Shown here: piece by piece, positions 1 to 8,160 of the stretch
Layout of the letters: each line of letters begins with the position of its first letter
Numbering within the stretch: position 1 is the stretch's first letter
Source: DATLMR01 sp035634255
GTDB taxonomy: Bacteria; Acidobacteriota; Blastocatellia; UBA7656
Assembly (NCBI GenBank): GCA_035634255.1
Contig: DASQDI010000152.1
Span: 1 to 64,000, forward strand
Length of the DNA: 64,000 bases
Direction: 5' to 3'
Program-made: the position numbers and the translations under genes
Notes under the pieces: generated by a model
The model's input: only the letters and a program-made list of their open reading frames with translations
Told to the model about the DNA's origin: nothing
Databases searched by the model: none

Positions 1-547
1 CGTTGGCGAAGTCTGTGTCGCCGGGCGTGACTACGCCGGGGGTGAGCAGCGCGAGGTTGTCGATGGACCCGACGTAAGGCAGCTGCGTCAGCTGTTCCGG
101 TGTGTAGTTGGTCGAAAGCTGGCTCTGCGTGCTTTCGATCAACTGCGCGCCGGCCGAGATGTCAACCACCTCGCCCGTCCCGGCAACGTCGGCCATAATG
201 TCAGCGCTGTTTTCAATGCCGAGGCGCACGGGCACATTTTCCAGAGTCTTCGAAAAACCCGAAGACGTTATTTCGATCCTGTAACGGTCGCCGGGGATAA
301 GGTTGGTCACGCGGTAGAAACCTTCGTCGTTGGTCGTGGTCTCCACCGTGCGCCCGGTGTCCATATTAGTGATTCGAACGGTAGCGCCGGCTATGACAGC
401 CTTGTTCGGGTCCGTTACTACGCCTTGCAGGTTGCCCGTCGTCACCTGCGCCATCACGTTCGGCGCGGTGAACACCTGGACCTGCATCAATACAAGGAAA
501 AAGACTGCCGTGGAAGCCAGCTTTTTCATCTTGCGCAATTGGTTCAT
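1..547 (-). CDS. TonB-dependent receptor, Oar-like, N-terminal part (runs off window)
   Basis: The 182 visible residues begin with a signal peptide (residues 1-34, ending VMAQ). A carboxypeptidase-regulatory-like Ig domain follows (GNLQGVVTDPNKAVIAGATV ... GFYRVTNLIPGDRYRIEI, about residues 38-110), and then the start of a plug-like stretch (STNYTPEQLTQLPYVGSIDN). This order is typical of the large Oar-type outer-membrane receptors that are abundant in Acidobacteriota; the beta-barrel would lie beyond base 1. The ATG at 547-545 is preceded by AAGGAG at good spacing, so the start is secure. TonB (43139-43933) could energise it. The substrate cannot be told from this part. Partial gene, with no stop inside the window. 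Confidence 0.85.
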   Translation of the reverse strand, partial: MNQLRKMKKLASTAVFFLVLMQVQVFTAPNVMAQVTTGNLQGVVTDPNKAVIAGATVRITNMDTGRTVETTTNDEGFYRVTNLIPGDRYRIEITSSGFSKTLENVPVRLGIENSADIMADVAGTGEVVDISAGAQLIESTQSQLSTNYTPEQLTQLPYVGSIDNLALLTPGVVTPGDTDFAN

Positions 548-1062
548 AGTTATTCTCCTTACTGCCAGGTTCCTTGTGAGCGGGCGGATTTGCTAGCACG
601 AGATATCCGCCGCGAGCGTTTAGGATTCAATCGTTTCAAATCGAATTCCGAATGACCGACTCGATGAAGAATGCAACAATCCACCCTGCTTCCGGAGCCG
701 CTCGTCAATCGGATTGATATTCATTACAGGCGGGCACGATATAAATTGATCGCTCAAGACCGAACCCGAAGCCGCCTTATTTTTATTCACATCCTTATTC
801 TCTATGCGGCGAGCTTTCGAGCTAAGTGTCAATTAATGCGCCGGCCGCAACGCGCCGGTTGGGTCGATTATTCGCCAGCGGAAATACAATAAACAGAATT
901 TTGGTACTAAAAGGACATTGAAAGGGGCGAATGGGCCTCTGTCTGTGATGACCCGGCTTCCGGTTTTGTAAGCTATTTGTAAATCGTTCTGAGGTGAAAA
1001 ACGTCTTTCCGGAGCGACGCCCGAGACGCCATTTTCATACTAAAAATTTAACCGCAAAATTT

Positions 1063-1091
1063 AAAATTACGTATTTTTTATACGTAATTTT
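1063..1091. repeat. AT-rich perfect inverted repeat
   Basis: AAAATTACGTAT and ATACGTAATTTT form a perfect 12-bp inverted repeat around a five-T centre. It stands out sharply from the GC-rich surroundings. It could be an operator for the receptor gene downstream on the minus strand, or a second hairpin behind the terminator of the LEA-like gene. Confidence 0.6.
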
Positions 1092-1115
1092 GAAGAACAA
1101 CCGCGCGCCGCGGGC

Positions 1116-1156
1116 AAAAAAAGACCCGCACGGTGAGGACGCTCACCGCGCGGGTC
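1116..1156 (-). terminator. Rho-independent terminator of the LEA-like gene
   Basis: Arms 1123-1137 and 1142-1156 pair over 15 positions with one internal A/C mismatch and a 4-nt loop. On the minus strand the hairpin is followed by seven T (1122-1116). It lies 67 bp after the LEA-like stop codon. Confidence 0.85.
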
Positions 1157-1222
1157 TCATAGTTTTTGGTCCGCGTTCCGGCTCCCGATTAACGGGGGCG
1201 ACGCGGGCCGACTGTTGGTAAT

Positions 1223-2158
1223 TTAGTCGAAGATATTCTTTATCTTTCCGCCGAGCTTCCTGAAGCCGCTGCCCATCTTCTGAAAGATGTTCTTGCTCCC
1301 GGAGCCTACATCCTCGACCTTATCCCCGGCCACTCCCGCCGCTTTCTTTGTGGTATCGACGGTCGCGCCGGCCACGTCCTTCGTGGTATCGACGGTCTTA
1401 TCAATCACGTCCTCGGATTTATCGGCCACTTCTTTGCCGACTTCCTTGCTGACATTGACAGTCTTCTTAACGCCTTTTTTCGTGGTGTCGACAGCCGCGC
1501 CGGCTACGTCCCCGGTCTTGTCAACCACTTTTTCGCCTACGTCTTTAGTCTTGTCGGCAACTTCTTTGCCCACGTCCTTAGTTTTGTCAGCTACCTCTTT
1601 GCCTACATCTTTAGTTTTGTCGGCTACTTCTTTGCCGGCGTCTTTAGTTTTATCAACGGCTTTGCCTGCCACATCGACGGTCTTCTCTCCCACGGCCTTC
1701 GTGGTATCGACGGCCTTGTCGGTCACGTCTTCGGTCCTGTCGGCCACTTCAGAAGCAACGTCTTTCGTGGCGTCCCAGGTCTTCGCGGCGGCCGTAGCGA
1801 TCATGTCGCCGGTGGCGTCCATCGCCTGCTCTATGTCGCTCTCGTCCTTGAGGTCGGCCCTGCGCCCGTCGCGCATCTCGACGACCACCGTGCGCGTCCC
1901 GTCGGTGCGCGTGGTGCGAGTGACGCGGGCAACGTCGCCGCTCTCAAAAGTTCTTATTTCAGTCTTAGTCCCATCAGGTGCGGTGCTGACGACGACCTTC
2001 GAGCCGTCACCTTTGTTCATCGGCTGCTGCGACTGCGCGTGCTGCGCGTGGTCCTGCTGAATAAGCGTCGCGCTCGCGGAAGCGAGCTCGTGCGACGTTA
2101 CCCCGATGGTAACCGCTCCTGACAACATGATTGCTGAAAGCACTGACTTCATTTTCAT
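1223..2158 (-). CDS. Secreted LEA-like 11-mer repeat protein
   Basis: A 311-residue protein with an N-terminal signal sequence (about residues 1-30). A short beta-rich segment follows (SKVVVSTAPDGTKTEIRTFE ... VVVEMRDGRRADL). From about residue 118 to 295 there is a long stretch of degenerate 11-residue units of the type KTKDVGKEVAD, rich in Lys, Asp, Val and Thr and without Cys or Pro. Such 11-mers are the hallmark of group-3 LEA proteins, which are disordered in water, become helical on drying and protect membranes and proteins. The C-terminus is basic (NIFQKMGSGFRKLGGKIKNIFD). The start follows GGGGAG. Downstream of an HtrA and a BON gene on the same strand, a desiccation or osmotic-stress role in the periplasm is plausible, but it is inferred from composition only. 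Confidence 0.7.
   Translation of the reverse strand: MKMKSVLSAIMLSGAVTIGVTSHELASASATLIQQDHAQHAQSQQPMNKGDGSKVVVSTAPDGTKTEIRTFESGDVARVTRTTRTDGTRTVVVEMRDGRRADLKDESDIEQAMDATGDMIATAAAKTWDATKDVASEVADRTEDVTDKAVDTTKAVGEKTVDVAGKAVDKTKDAGKEVADKTKDVGKEVADKTKDVGKEVADKTKDVGEKVVDKTGDVAGAAVDTTKKGVKKTVNVSKEVGKEVADKSEDVIDKTVDTTKDVAGATVDTTKKAAGVAGDKVEDVGSGSKNIFQKMGSGFRKLGGKIKNIFD
1541..1639 (-). repeat. Three tandem 33-bp units encoding 11-mers
   Basis: Three consecutive 33-nt copies (1541-1573, 1574-1606, 1607-1639) within the LEA-like gene encode KTKDVGKEVAD or a one-residue variant. The near identity at DNA level suggests recent tandem expansion; flanking units are more diverged. Confidence 0.8.
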
Positions 2159-2320
2159 ACCGCTCTCCCCTCCCTAAATAACGGATCACACGCCTTTAAG
2201 ATCGGCAATAAGCGTGCCAGCGAACCGACCCTCTGGGGGACTCTACGGGAAGATGGGCAGTATTTAATCGTGACAGCACGTATGAATAAGGAACAGGCGT
2301 TACAGGCCGGGAGAAAGTAA

Positions 2321-2349
2321 AAGAGGCGGCCAATCAATGGCCGCCTCTT
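2321..2349 (-). terminator. Terminator of the HtrA gene
   Basis: A perfect 11-bp stem (2321-2331 with 2339-2349) around a 7-nt loop. On the minus strand it is followed by TTTTACTTTC. It sits 27 bp past the HtrA stop. Confidence 0.7.
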
Positions 2350-2375
2350 ATTCGAGAGTTGGTCTGTTACAGGCC

Positions 2376-3842
2376 CTACTCCATGCCCACGGTGATGAAG
2401 GCGAACTGCCCGCCCCGCTCGATCTGAATGACGATCTCGCTTTCGCCCTTGAGTGAGGAGATGGCAGTCAGGAGGTCCTGACGGTTCTTGATTGGCGTGC
2501 GGCCGACCCGATGAATCACGTCGCCGCGTTGCAGGCCGGCCTCGGAGGCGGGGCCGTCCGGCTGGACCGCGGCAATGAGGACGCCAGTGCCGATTTTCAG
2601 CTTCAGCTCGCGCGCGACCTCGGGCGTGATATCTTCAACCGAGATGCCGAGCCTGCCGGTGTTCTGCTCCGGGCCTTCCATCTCGGCGGGCGCTTCTTCG
2701 CCGGGCCTCGGGCGCTCGGCAAGGCTGAGCCTGGTGGTCTCGGGGCGGCCGTTGCGCACGTACTTAACCTGAACGGTCTTGCCCACGGGGGTGCCGGCCG
2801 CGACCGCCGTCAGCTCCTTGGCCGACTTGATCGGCTTGCCATCGAATTCGACGATCACGTCCCCGCTGCGAAGGCCCGCCCTCGCCGCCGGGGCGTCTTC
2901 CTTGGCGATGTCCTGGACGAGAGCCCCTTCCTTGCCCTGGAAGTTGACCGCCTCCGCTACCGCGGGGGTCAAGTCATTGAGCATCACGCCAAGGTACCCG
3001 CGCGAGACCCTCCCATCTTTCACGAGGTGTTCGACCACCTTCGAAGAGATGGACGACGGCACCGCAAAGCCGATGCCCTCGCTGCCGCCCGAGCGCGAGA
3101 AGATCATGGTGTTAATGCCGATGACTTCGCCCTTCATGTTCACGAGCGGGCCGCCCGAGTTGCCGGGGTTGATAGAAGCGTCGGTCTGAATGTAATTAAC
3201 GAAAGGCCCGGTCGACGGGAGGTCACGGCCCGTGGCCGACACTATCCCGGCGGTCATCGTCTGCTGGAGCCCGAACGGGCTGCCCAGAGCGATCACCCAC
3301 TCGCCCTGCTCGAGCTCGTCCGAGTTGCCGAGCTTCGCGTAGGGCAGGTTCGACTCCTCTACTTTGATGACGGCCAGATCAGTCTCCGGGTCCGTGCCGA
3401 TCCTGCGCGCTTTCACTTCGCGCCCGTCCGCGAGCTTAACTTTAATCTCGGCCGCCTCGCCCACCACGTGATTGTTGGTGAGGATGTAGCCGTCGGGGCT
3501 GACTATCACGCCTGAGCCGGTCCCCTCCACGCGCCTCTGGCCTCCGTCACCGAAGGGCGGGAAGCCCGGAATCTGCGGCATGCGCTGAGACCCGCGCATC
3601 GAAGTGCGGCTCGCTCGCTCCACGACCCTGATGTGCACGACGGCGGGCTTCACCTGTTTCGCCACGCCTACGAAGGTGCGCGACAGTTCAGCGGGCGAGG
3701 CTAACTGCCCCTGCTGGTCCTGGGCCGCCACGAATTGAGGGGCCGCGAAACCTATCCCCGCCGCCGTCGCGAGCGCCACGGAAAGGATCATGGCCCTAAG
3801 GTTCTGAAATCTCTTCTTATTTATATTGTGCTTAACATCCAT
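2376..3842 (-). CDS. Periplasmic serine protease Do/HtrA (DegP/DegQ type)
   Basis: A 488-residue protein with a signal sequence (residues 1-41, ending FVAAQ). A trypsin-like domain carries the full triad His125 (LTNNHVVGE), Asp155 (DPETDLAVIKV) and Ser229 (NPGNSGGPLVN). Two PDZ domains follow (about 280-370 and 395-485), the DegP/DegQ architecture. A Gly/Gln-rich loop after residue 85 resembles the LA loop. These proteins degrade or refold misfolded envelope proteins. The start at 3842 gives the signal peptide; GGGAGG lies 13 nt upstream, slightly far. A longer reading up to 3905 adds 21 residues that break the signal sequence, so I rejected it. Neighbours are a BON protein and an LEA-like protein, consistent with an envelope-stress group. 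Confidence 0.93.
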   Translation of the reverse strand: MDVKHNINKKRFQNLRAMILSVALATAAGIGFAAPQFVAAQDQQGQLASPAELSRTFVGVAKQVKPAVVHIRVVERASRTSMRGSQRMPQIPGFPPFGDGGQRRVEGTGSGVIVSPDGYILTNNHVVGEAAEIKVKLADGREVKARRIGTDPETDLAVIKVEESNLPYAKLGNSDELEQGEWVIALGSPFGLQQTMTAGIVSATGRDLPSTGPFVNYIQTDASINPGNSGGPLVNMKGEVIGINTMIFSRSGGSEGIGFAVPSSISSKVVEHLVKDGRVSRGYLGVMLNDLTPAVAEAVNFQGKEGALVQDIAKEDAPAARAGLRSGDVIVEFDGKPIKSAKELTAVAAGTPVGKTVQVKYVRNGRPETTRLSLAERPRPGEEAPAEMEGPEQNTGRLGISVEDITPEVARELKLKIGTGVLIAAVQPDGPASEAGLQRGDVIHRVGRTPIKNRQDLLTAISSLKGESEIVIQIERGGQFAFITVGME

Positions 3843-3935
3843 GCTGTTCTGTTGACCTCCCTTATGATGCTCCCATGACCGCGCTCGCTCACCGCGCGTC
3901 ACCACCTGCTCGAACCCCTGAATTCAATCGAACGC

Positions 3936-3967
3936 CCTGGGGCCCGGCAGGGTCGCCGGGCCCCAGG
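3936..3967 (-). terminator. Strong GC hairpin after the BON gene
   Basis: A perfect 13-bp stem (3936-3948 with 3955-3967) around a 6-nt loop, lying between the BON stop and the HtrA start. On the minus strand it has only a weak T-rich tail (GCGTTCGATT), so termination may be partial. Confidence 0.55.
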
Positions 3968-3982
3968 CTAATCGCCCCGGAC

Positions 3983-4531
3983 TCAGTCTTCGCCCTCGAC
4001 CACGAGGTTGTTGGTGACGGAGAAGACTCCGGGCACCTGCCTCGCCGCCATGTAAGCGAGCTGCTTGTCCATTTTACCCGAGACTACGCCTTCAAGCGTG
4101 ACGTGTCCGCGGTTGACGACTATGTGAATGGACGGATTTGCGCCCATCGCGTAGCGATAGAGCCCGCCCGAGTTGAACACCGCGCGGTACGTGCGCGCGC
4201 GAATCCTGTCGTCGAACGGGGAGACCGGCAGGACCTCGATCCTGTTGATCACGCGCTCCACGCCTTCGATCTTAGCTACGCGCCTCTCCGCGTCCTTGCG
4301 AGTGATCGGGCGCGTCACCTGACCGTAAAGGGTCACCGTGTCGCCGTCCCCGTTCACTTCGTAAGCCAGATTGTCGAACACTCCGTAAAACGGCAGCGTC
4401 ACCAAATTCTTGCGAACCTGTCGGGACAGGGCCGCGTTGCCTCCGTCCTTCTGCGGGGCCGCCAGAGCGGGCGAGCCCGCGACTGCAAAAAACATGGCAA
4501 GCGCGACCATCGTGTTAATTATTTTTTTCAT
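3983..4531 (-). CDS. Exported double-BON domain protein (OsmY-like)
   Basis: A 182-residue protein with a signal peptide (MKKIINTMVALAMFFAVAGS, cleavage near PALAA). Two BON modules follow: about residues 33-100 (VTLYGQVTRPITRKDAERRV ... GVERVINRIEVLP) and 103-175 (IHIVVNRGHVTLEGVVSGKM ... GVFSVTNNLVV). BON domains bind phospholipid surfaces; the E. coli relative OsmY is a periplasmic osmotic-stress chaperone. The ATG at 4531 fits the signal peptide and has AGAGG upstream. An in-frame ATG at 4579 with a close GGGAG would add 16 residues. It precedes HtrA on the same strand, which fits an envelope-stress role. Confidence 0.85.
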   Translation of the reverse strand: MKKIINTMVALAMFFAVAGSPALAAPQKDGGNAALSRQVRKNLVTLPFYGVFDNLAYEVNGDGDTVTLYGQVTRPITRKDAERRVAKIEGVERVINRIEVLPVSPFDDRIRARTYRAVFNSGGLYRYAMGANPSIHIVVNRGHVTLEGVVSGKMDKQLAYMAARQVPGVFSVTNNLVVEGED

Positions 4532-4603
4532 CTTCCTTGCACCTCTTAGAATCTCCATACGCATCATTATACGTACCATTTCACTCCCTAGTTTTATCTG
4601 CTT

Positions 4604-5116
4604 TCAGGCCATGAGCCCCTTCCGCGCTCGACTATGAGTCTTAGATGCCGCGTAAGGTTGATCGGCTGTCTGGGTCTCGTACCGCTCAAGAGCCGTCACC
4701 ATCTTACCCAGAGCCAGTACGACCATCTCCCGGTCCCTGTCGCTCAGGTTCGCGAGCGCCCCGCAGAACACGTCGTTGCGGCACTCGCGAACTTTATCGA
4801 CGGCGCGCCTGCCCCGCATCGTAAGGGAGACGATCACGGAGCGCCGGTCGCCGTCCGCCTGGCGGCGCTCGATCAAGTGCTTCCGCATGAGCCGGTCGGT
4901 CAACTGAGTGACCGCGGGGGCCGATATCCGCAGAGCCGCCGCCAACTCCCCCGTGCACGCGGGGCCCTGCCTCAGCAGCCTCAAGGCCTGAAGCTGAGGC
5001 CCGGTCAGTTCCAGCTCCGCGATACGCCTGTGATGGTTGTCCATCATCAACCTGAACATAGCTTCAACGAAGTTCTCCAAAACAACTTCGGCTCCCTCGC
5101 CAGTCTCAGTCGCCAT
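4604..5116 (-). CDS. MarR-family transcriptional regulator
   Basis: A 170-residue protein with a MarR winged helix: LTGPQLQALRLLRQGPACTG, then the recognition helix region AALRISAPAVTQLTDRLMRK, then the wing ADGDRRSVIVSLTMRGRRAV. A C-terminal dimerisation helix follows. GGAGG sits four bases before the ATG. MarR proteins usually repress their own gene and a neighbour and release DNA on binding a small ligand or on oxidation. The BON gene 72 bp downstream on the same strand is a possible target. An AT-rich palindrome upstream (5137-5149) may be its operator. The ligand is unknown. Confidence 0.88.
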   Translation of the reverse strand: MATETGEGAEVVLENFVEAMFRLMMDNHHRRIAELELTGPQLQALRLLRQGPACTGELAAALRISAPAVTQLTDRLMRKHLIERRQADGDRRSVIVSLTMRGRRAVDKVRECRNDVFCGALANLSDRDREMVVLALGKMVTALERYETQTADQPYAASKTHSRARKGLMA

Positions 5117-5136
5117 CCGGCCTCCATTTAACCGAG

Positions 5137-5149
5137 ATTAATAGTTAAT
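5137..5149. promoter_or_regulatory. Possible MarR operator
   Basis: ATTAA-TAG-TTAAT, a perfect 5-bp inverted repeat in an AT-rich patch about 20 bp upstream of the marR-type start codon. Position and symmetry suit an autoregulatory operator, but it is short and untested. Confidence 0.35.
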
Positions 5150-5227
5150 TCACATTAAGCATTATAGGCGCGTCGCGGGGGCGGGTCAAGCGGCAAGTTT
5201 CTGGAGATTAATGGGCCGGGCGCGGGG

Positions 5228-5839
5228 TCATTCCCCGTCGCCTTCCGGGCGCGGCGCGGCGGGTTTCGAGGCGGCGGAGTCCCTCAATTCGCGCAGCCCC
5301 TCCCGCTCGGATTCGAGGCGGACCAGAGACTCCTCCATCTGCCCGCGCTCCCGGCGGAGGCGCTCAAGCTGCTCCGGGTGCACGAGCTTCCCGCGCATCC
5401 TGGCGAGGCTGAAGAGGAGGACGGCCGCCAGCGAGAGGTAGAAGACCCAGCCGCCGAAATACGACCGCGCCACGGTCGCGAAGAACGCGAGGAGAAAGAC
5501 CACGGCCAGGAAGACCCCGAAAAAGGCGCAGCCCGCCTGAAGCGGCGCGGCCTGCTCGCGGCTCCTCACGGCCTCGATCTCCGCGCCGAGGGCCTCGATC
5601 TCCCCGTCGAGCTCTTCGAGCCGGAGGTCGAGCGCTCTGAGCCTGCTCCCCCCGTTAGGCTCGGGCGGGAGGGCCGGCGGCCGCCCCGCCCTCCGCTCGA
5701 TCTCGAGCAGGTTTATGGAGTCTTTGTGCCGCCGCACCTGGAAGGCGGTGCCGCAGCCCGCGCAGATAACGTTGTCGAAGTCTCGCGGCAGTTCGAGAGG
5801 GAGCCCGCACGCGGGGCAGACGGTTTTGATCAGGTCCAT
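5228..5839 (-). CDS. Zinc-ribbon / coiled-coil membrane protein, unknown function
   Basis: A 203-residue protein. The N-terminus is a zinc ribbon with two CxxC pairs (CPACGLPLELP and ICAGCGTAF), about residues 8-35. A coiled coil (RLEELDGEIEALGAEIEAV) follows, then two hydrophobic segments (AFFGVFLAVVFLLAFFATVA and WVFYLSLAAVLLFSLA), and then a second acidic/basic coiled coil (QLERLRRERGQMEESLVRLE). It therefore looks like a two-span membrane protein with both ends in the cytoplasm. I do not recognise a named family. The ATG at 5839 places the ribbon directly at the N-terminus; an upstream extension to 5929 has no obvious ribosome-binding site. It is divergent from glyQS. Confidence 0.65.
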   Translation of the reverse strand: MDLIKTVCPACGLPLELPRDFDNVICAGCGTAFQVRRHKDSINLLEIERRAGRPPALPPEPNGGSRLRALDLRLEELDGEIEALGAEIEAVRSREQAAPLQAGCAFFGVFLAVVFLLAFFATVARSYFGGWVFYLSLAAVLLFSLARMRGKLVHPEQLERLRRERGQMEESLVRLESEREGLRELRDSAASKPAAPRPEGDGE

Positions 5840-6006
5840 AGTCTTGGAGCGCTCCGCGTTTAATATGGCGACATTCGGGATTTTCTTCAACCGGTCGCCG
5901 CGCCGGTTCGCACAGGCCCGCTCATTCAACCCAACTTTTAATGTTCCACTTCTTGTTGTATATTTCCTAATTCATTTTCAGGATTTATTTACTTCTAAGG
6001 GAATTA

Positions 6007-7407
6007 ATGATGGCTGACATAGAAACCATAGCGTCGCTCGCGAAGCGGCGCGGATTCGTCTTCCAATCGAGCGAAGTCTACGGGGGGCTCGGCTCGGTCT
6101 GGGACTACGGGCCGCTCGGGGTCGAGTTGAAGAACAATATAAAGAGGGCCTGGTGGCGCGCGGTCGTTTACGAGCGCGACGACATGGTCGGACTCGACTC
6201 CGGCCTCCTGATGAACCGTCTGGTCTGGAAGTACTCGGGGCACGAGGCGACTTTCTCCGACCCTCTGGTCGATTGCCGCAAGTGCAATACGAGGATGCGC
6301 GCCGACAAGGTCGAAGACGGCAAATGCTCTAAGTGCGGCTCGACGGACCTGACCGAGCCCCGGCAGTTCAACCTGATGTTCAAGACGACGGTCGGCCCGG
6401 TCGAGGACGAGTCGGGCCTCGCCTACCTCAGGCCGGAGACGGCGCAGGGCATCTTCGTCAACTTCAAGAACGTGCTCGATTCCATGAACCGGAAGCTGCC
6501 CTTCGGCATAGCGCAGGTCGGCAAGTCGTTCCGCAACGAGATCACGCCCGGCAACTTCATCTTCCGCACGCGCGAATTCGAGCAGATGGAGATCGAGTAC
6601 TTCGTGAAGCCCCCCGAGATTCTTAAGCCCGGCGAGATGACCGACGAAGAATGGCATGACCGATGGATCGAGGACCGCTTCAACTGGTACCTCTCGCTCG
6701 GCATGCGGGGCGAGAATCTCAGAAAGTACGAGCAGCCGAGAGGAGAGCTGGCCCACTACGCCAAGCGCACGGTCGACCTTCAGTACAGGTTCTTCCCCGA
6801 CCACCCGGACGAGGAGAAGCAGTGGGACGAGCTTGAAGGCATTGCCAACCGCACCGACTTCGACCTGAAGGCCCATTCGCGGAAGCCGCTCGACTCGGAA
6901 GGCAAGCGGGTAAACCCCGACTCGACGGCCGACCTCACTTACTTCGACCACGAGTCGAACAAGCATGTCTTCCCTTACGTCATCGAGCCGTCGGCGGGCG
7001 TGGACCGGTCCATCCTCGCCTTCCTGATGGACGCCTACAACGAGGAAGATGTGAACGACGGCAAGCGCGTCGTGCTGAGGCTGCACCCCGACCTTGCGCC
7101 CATAAAAGTCGCCGTCCTGCCGCTCGCGAAGAACAAGGAGGGCATCGTCAGGATGGCGAAGGAGATCAAATCCAGACTGCAGCGCGGCGGCTCGATCCGC
7201 GCCGTCTATGACGACACGGCGGGCATAGGCAAGCTCTACCGCCGCCAGGACGAGGTCGGCACGCCCATCTGCCTGACCGTCGATCACCAGTCGCTCGAAG
7301 ACGATCAGGTTACTATCCGCGACCGCGACTCGATGCAGCAGGAGCGCGTGCCCGTGGCCGAGATCGAGGCAATAGTCAGCCGGAAACTGGGCCGGACCGG
7401 TCTGTAG
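6007..7407 (+). CDS. glyQS: Glycyl-tRNA synthetase, dimeric class II type
   Basis: A 466-residue single-chain GlyRS of the alpha2 type, charging tRNA-Gly in the cytoplasm. Class II motif 1 lies in GPLGVELKNNIKRAWWRAVV. A zinc-binding insertion follows (CRKCNTRMRADKVEDGKC and SKCGS). Then come the family segment LRPETAQGIFVNF, motif 2 (GKSFRNEITPGNFIFRTREF) and motif 3 (PSAGVDRSILAFL). The C-terminal anticodon-binding domain runs from about residue 370 (LAPIKVAVLPLAKNKEGI). An AAGGGA precedes two consecutive ATGs at 6007 and 6010; either may be used. The length is typical for the family. Confidence 0.96.
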   Translation: MMADIETIASLAKRRGFVFQSSEVYGGLGSVWDYGPLGVELKNNIKRAWWRAVVYERDDMVGLDSGLLMNRLVWKYSGHEATFSDPLVDCRKCNTRMRADKVEDGKCSKCGSTDLTEPRQFNLMFKTTVGPVEDESGLAYLRPETAQGIFVNFKNVLDSMNRKLPFGIAQVGKSFRNEITPGNFIFRTREFEQMEIEYFVKPPEILKPGEMTDEEWHDRWIEDRFNWYLSLGMRGENLRKYEQPRGELAHYAKRTVDLQYRFFPDHPDEEKQWDELEGIANRTDFDLKAHSRKPLDSEGKRVNPDSTADLTYFDHESNKHVFPYVIEPSAGVDRSILAFLMDAYNEEDVNDGKRVVLRLHPDLAPIKVAVLPLAKNKEGIVRMAKEIKSRLQRGGSIRAVYDDTAGIGKLYRRQDEVGTPICLTVDHQSLEDDQVTIRDRDSMQQERVPVAEIEAIVSRKLGRTGL

Positions 7408-7409
7408 CT

Positions 7410-7426
7410 CGTGGCTTGAGGCCACG
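7410..7426 (+). terminator. Weak hairpin after glyQS
   Basis: CGTGGC (7410-7415) pairs with GCCACG (7421-7426), followed by CGGTTTCTG. The stem is short and the tail only moderately T-rich. Confidence 0.35.
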
Positions 7427-7536
7427 CGGTTTCTGTCGCCCGCGGCGGACCCGGCCGGCCGCGCCGCATTCATCCTGCGACCGGCTCATCATCACAAACT
7501 AAAAATTAATAGAGGATGCTCAAAAGGAGATTTCCG

Positions 7537-7971
7537 TTGAAGACTATCAAAATGGGATTAATTATCTCGTCGGCGCTCATCTTCTCCGCCGCCTGCGGCT
7601 CGGCGGAGCGGGCTAATCAGAACTCGGCTCAAAGCGCGGCCACCCCGCGGAGCACGACGGCCCCGCAGGCCGCGAATGCCAACGCGGCGGCCGAAAAGAC
7701 AGTTTCGGATGCCAGGCCCGCTTCCAACGCCGCCGCAGTGAAGCTCTACACCGCGAATGCATGCGCCGGCTGCCATGGGGCAGACGGCAAAGGCGTGGTT
7801 AAGGACGCGCCCGACTTCACGAGCGCCGCGTGGCAGAAAGGGAGGAGCGATGCCCAGGTGGCGGAAGGTATCAAGAAGGGCAAATTGCCGAAGATGCCCG
7901 GCTACGGGGAGACGCTGAACGACCAGGAGATAAAAGCTCTGGTGGACCTCATCCGCACATTCTCAAAGTGA
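7537..7971 (+). CDS. Lipoprotein c-type cytochrome (small, monoheme)
   Basis: A 144-residue protein. A lipoprotein signal ends in the lipobox SAAC, followed by a long Ala/Asn/Ser/Thr-rich tether (about residues 27-68). One cytochrome c domain follows with heme site CAGCHG and the distal Met ligand in LPKMPGYGETLNDQEIKALV. It should be an electron carrier tethered to a membrane and facing the periplasm. I prefer the TTG at 7537: AAGGAGA lies six bases upstream and the resulting N-terminus MKTIKMGLIISSALIFSAAC is a clean lipoprotein signal. The in-frame ATG at 7516 lies before that ribosome-binding site. The partner oxidase or dehydrogenase is not in the window. Confidence 0.88.
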   Translation: MKTIKMGLIISSALIFSAACGSAERANQNSAQSAATPRSTTAPQAANANAAAEKTVSDARPASNAAAVKLYTANACAGCHGADGKGVVKDAPDFTSAAWQKGRSDAQVAEGIKKGKLPKMPGYGETLNDQEIKALVDLIRTFSK

Positions 7972-8160
7972 GCCGCCGCGCTCGCCTGCATCGAAGACCT
8001 CGGGCGGCGCGAGAAGCCGGGCGCAGAGGCTGACCCTCTCGCAGGCCCGCGCCGCTCATCCCGCGCCGCCGCCGGAATCGAATCACACCCGCGCGCCTTC
8101 CACTTTTACCTTTACTCTGACACCGGTATTCTAAAGCCGTCGGATGGATCGGAGCCGAGC

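Larger units (their letters stand above)
548..1222. other. 675-bp intergenic region
   Basis: No credible coding sequence on either strand. It separates the receptor from the LEA-like gene, both read leftward. It holds the terminator of the LEA-like gene (1116-1156) and an AT-rich inverted repeat (1063-1091), each listed separately. The rest (about 560-1000) should carry the receptor promoter, but I could not identify a convincing -35/-10 pair. Confidence 0.6.

Noticed and set aside
1287..2060. 257-codon Ser/Thr/Val-rich frame opposite the LEA-like gene
   Set aside because: Its repeats are the reverse reading of the 33-bp units. It lacks a ribosome-binding site and the minus gene has a signal peptide and terminator.
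6004..7473. 489-codon open frame opposite glyQS
   Set aside because: glyQS has every family motif; the antisense frame has no recognisable protein features.
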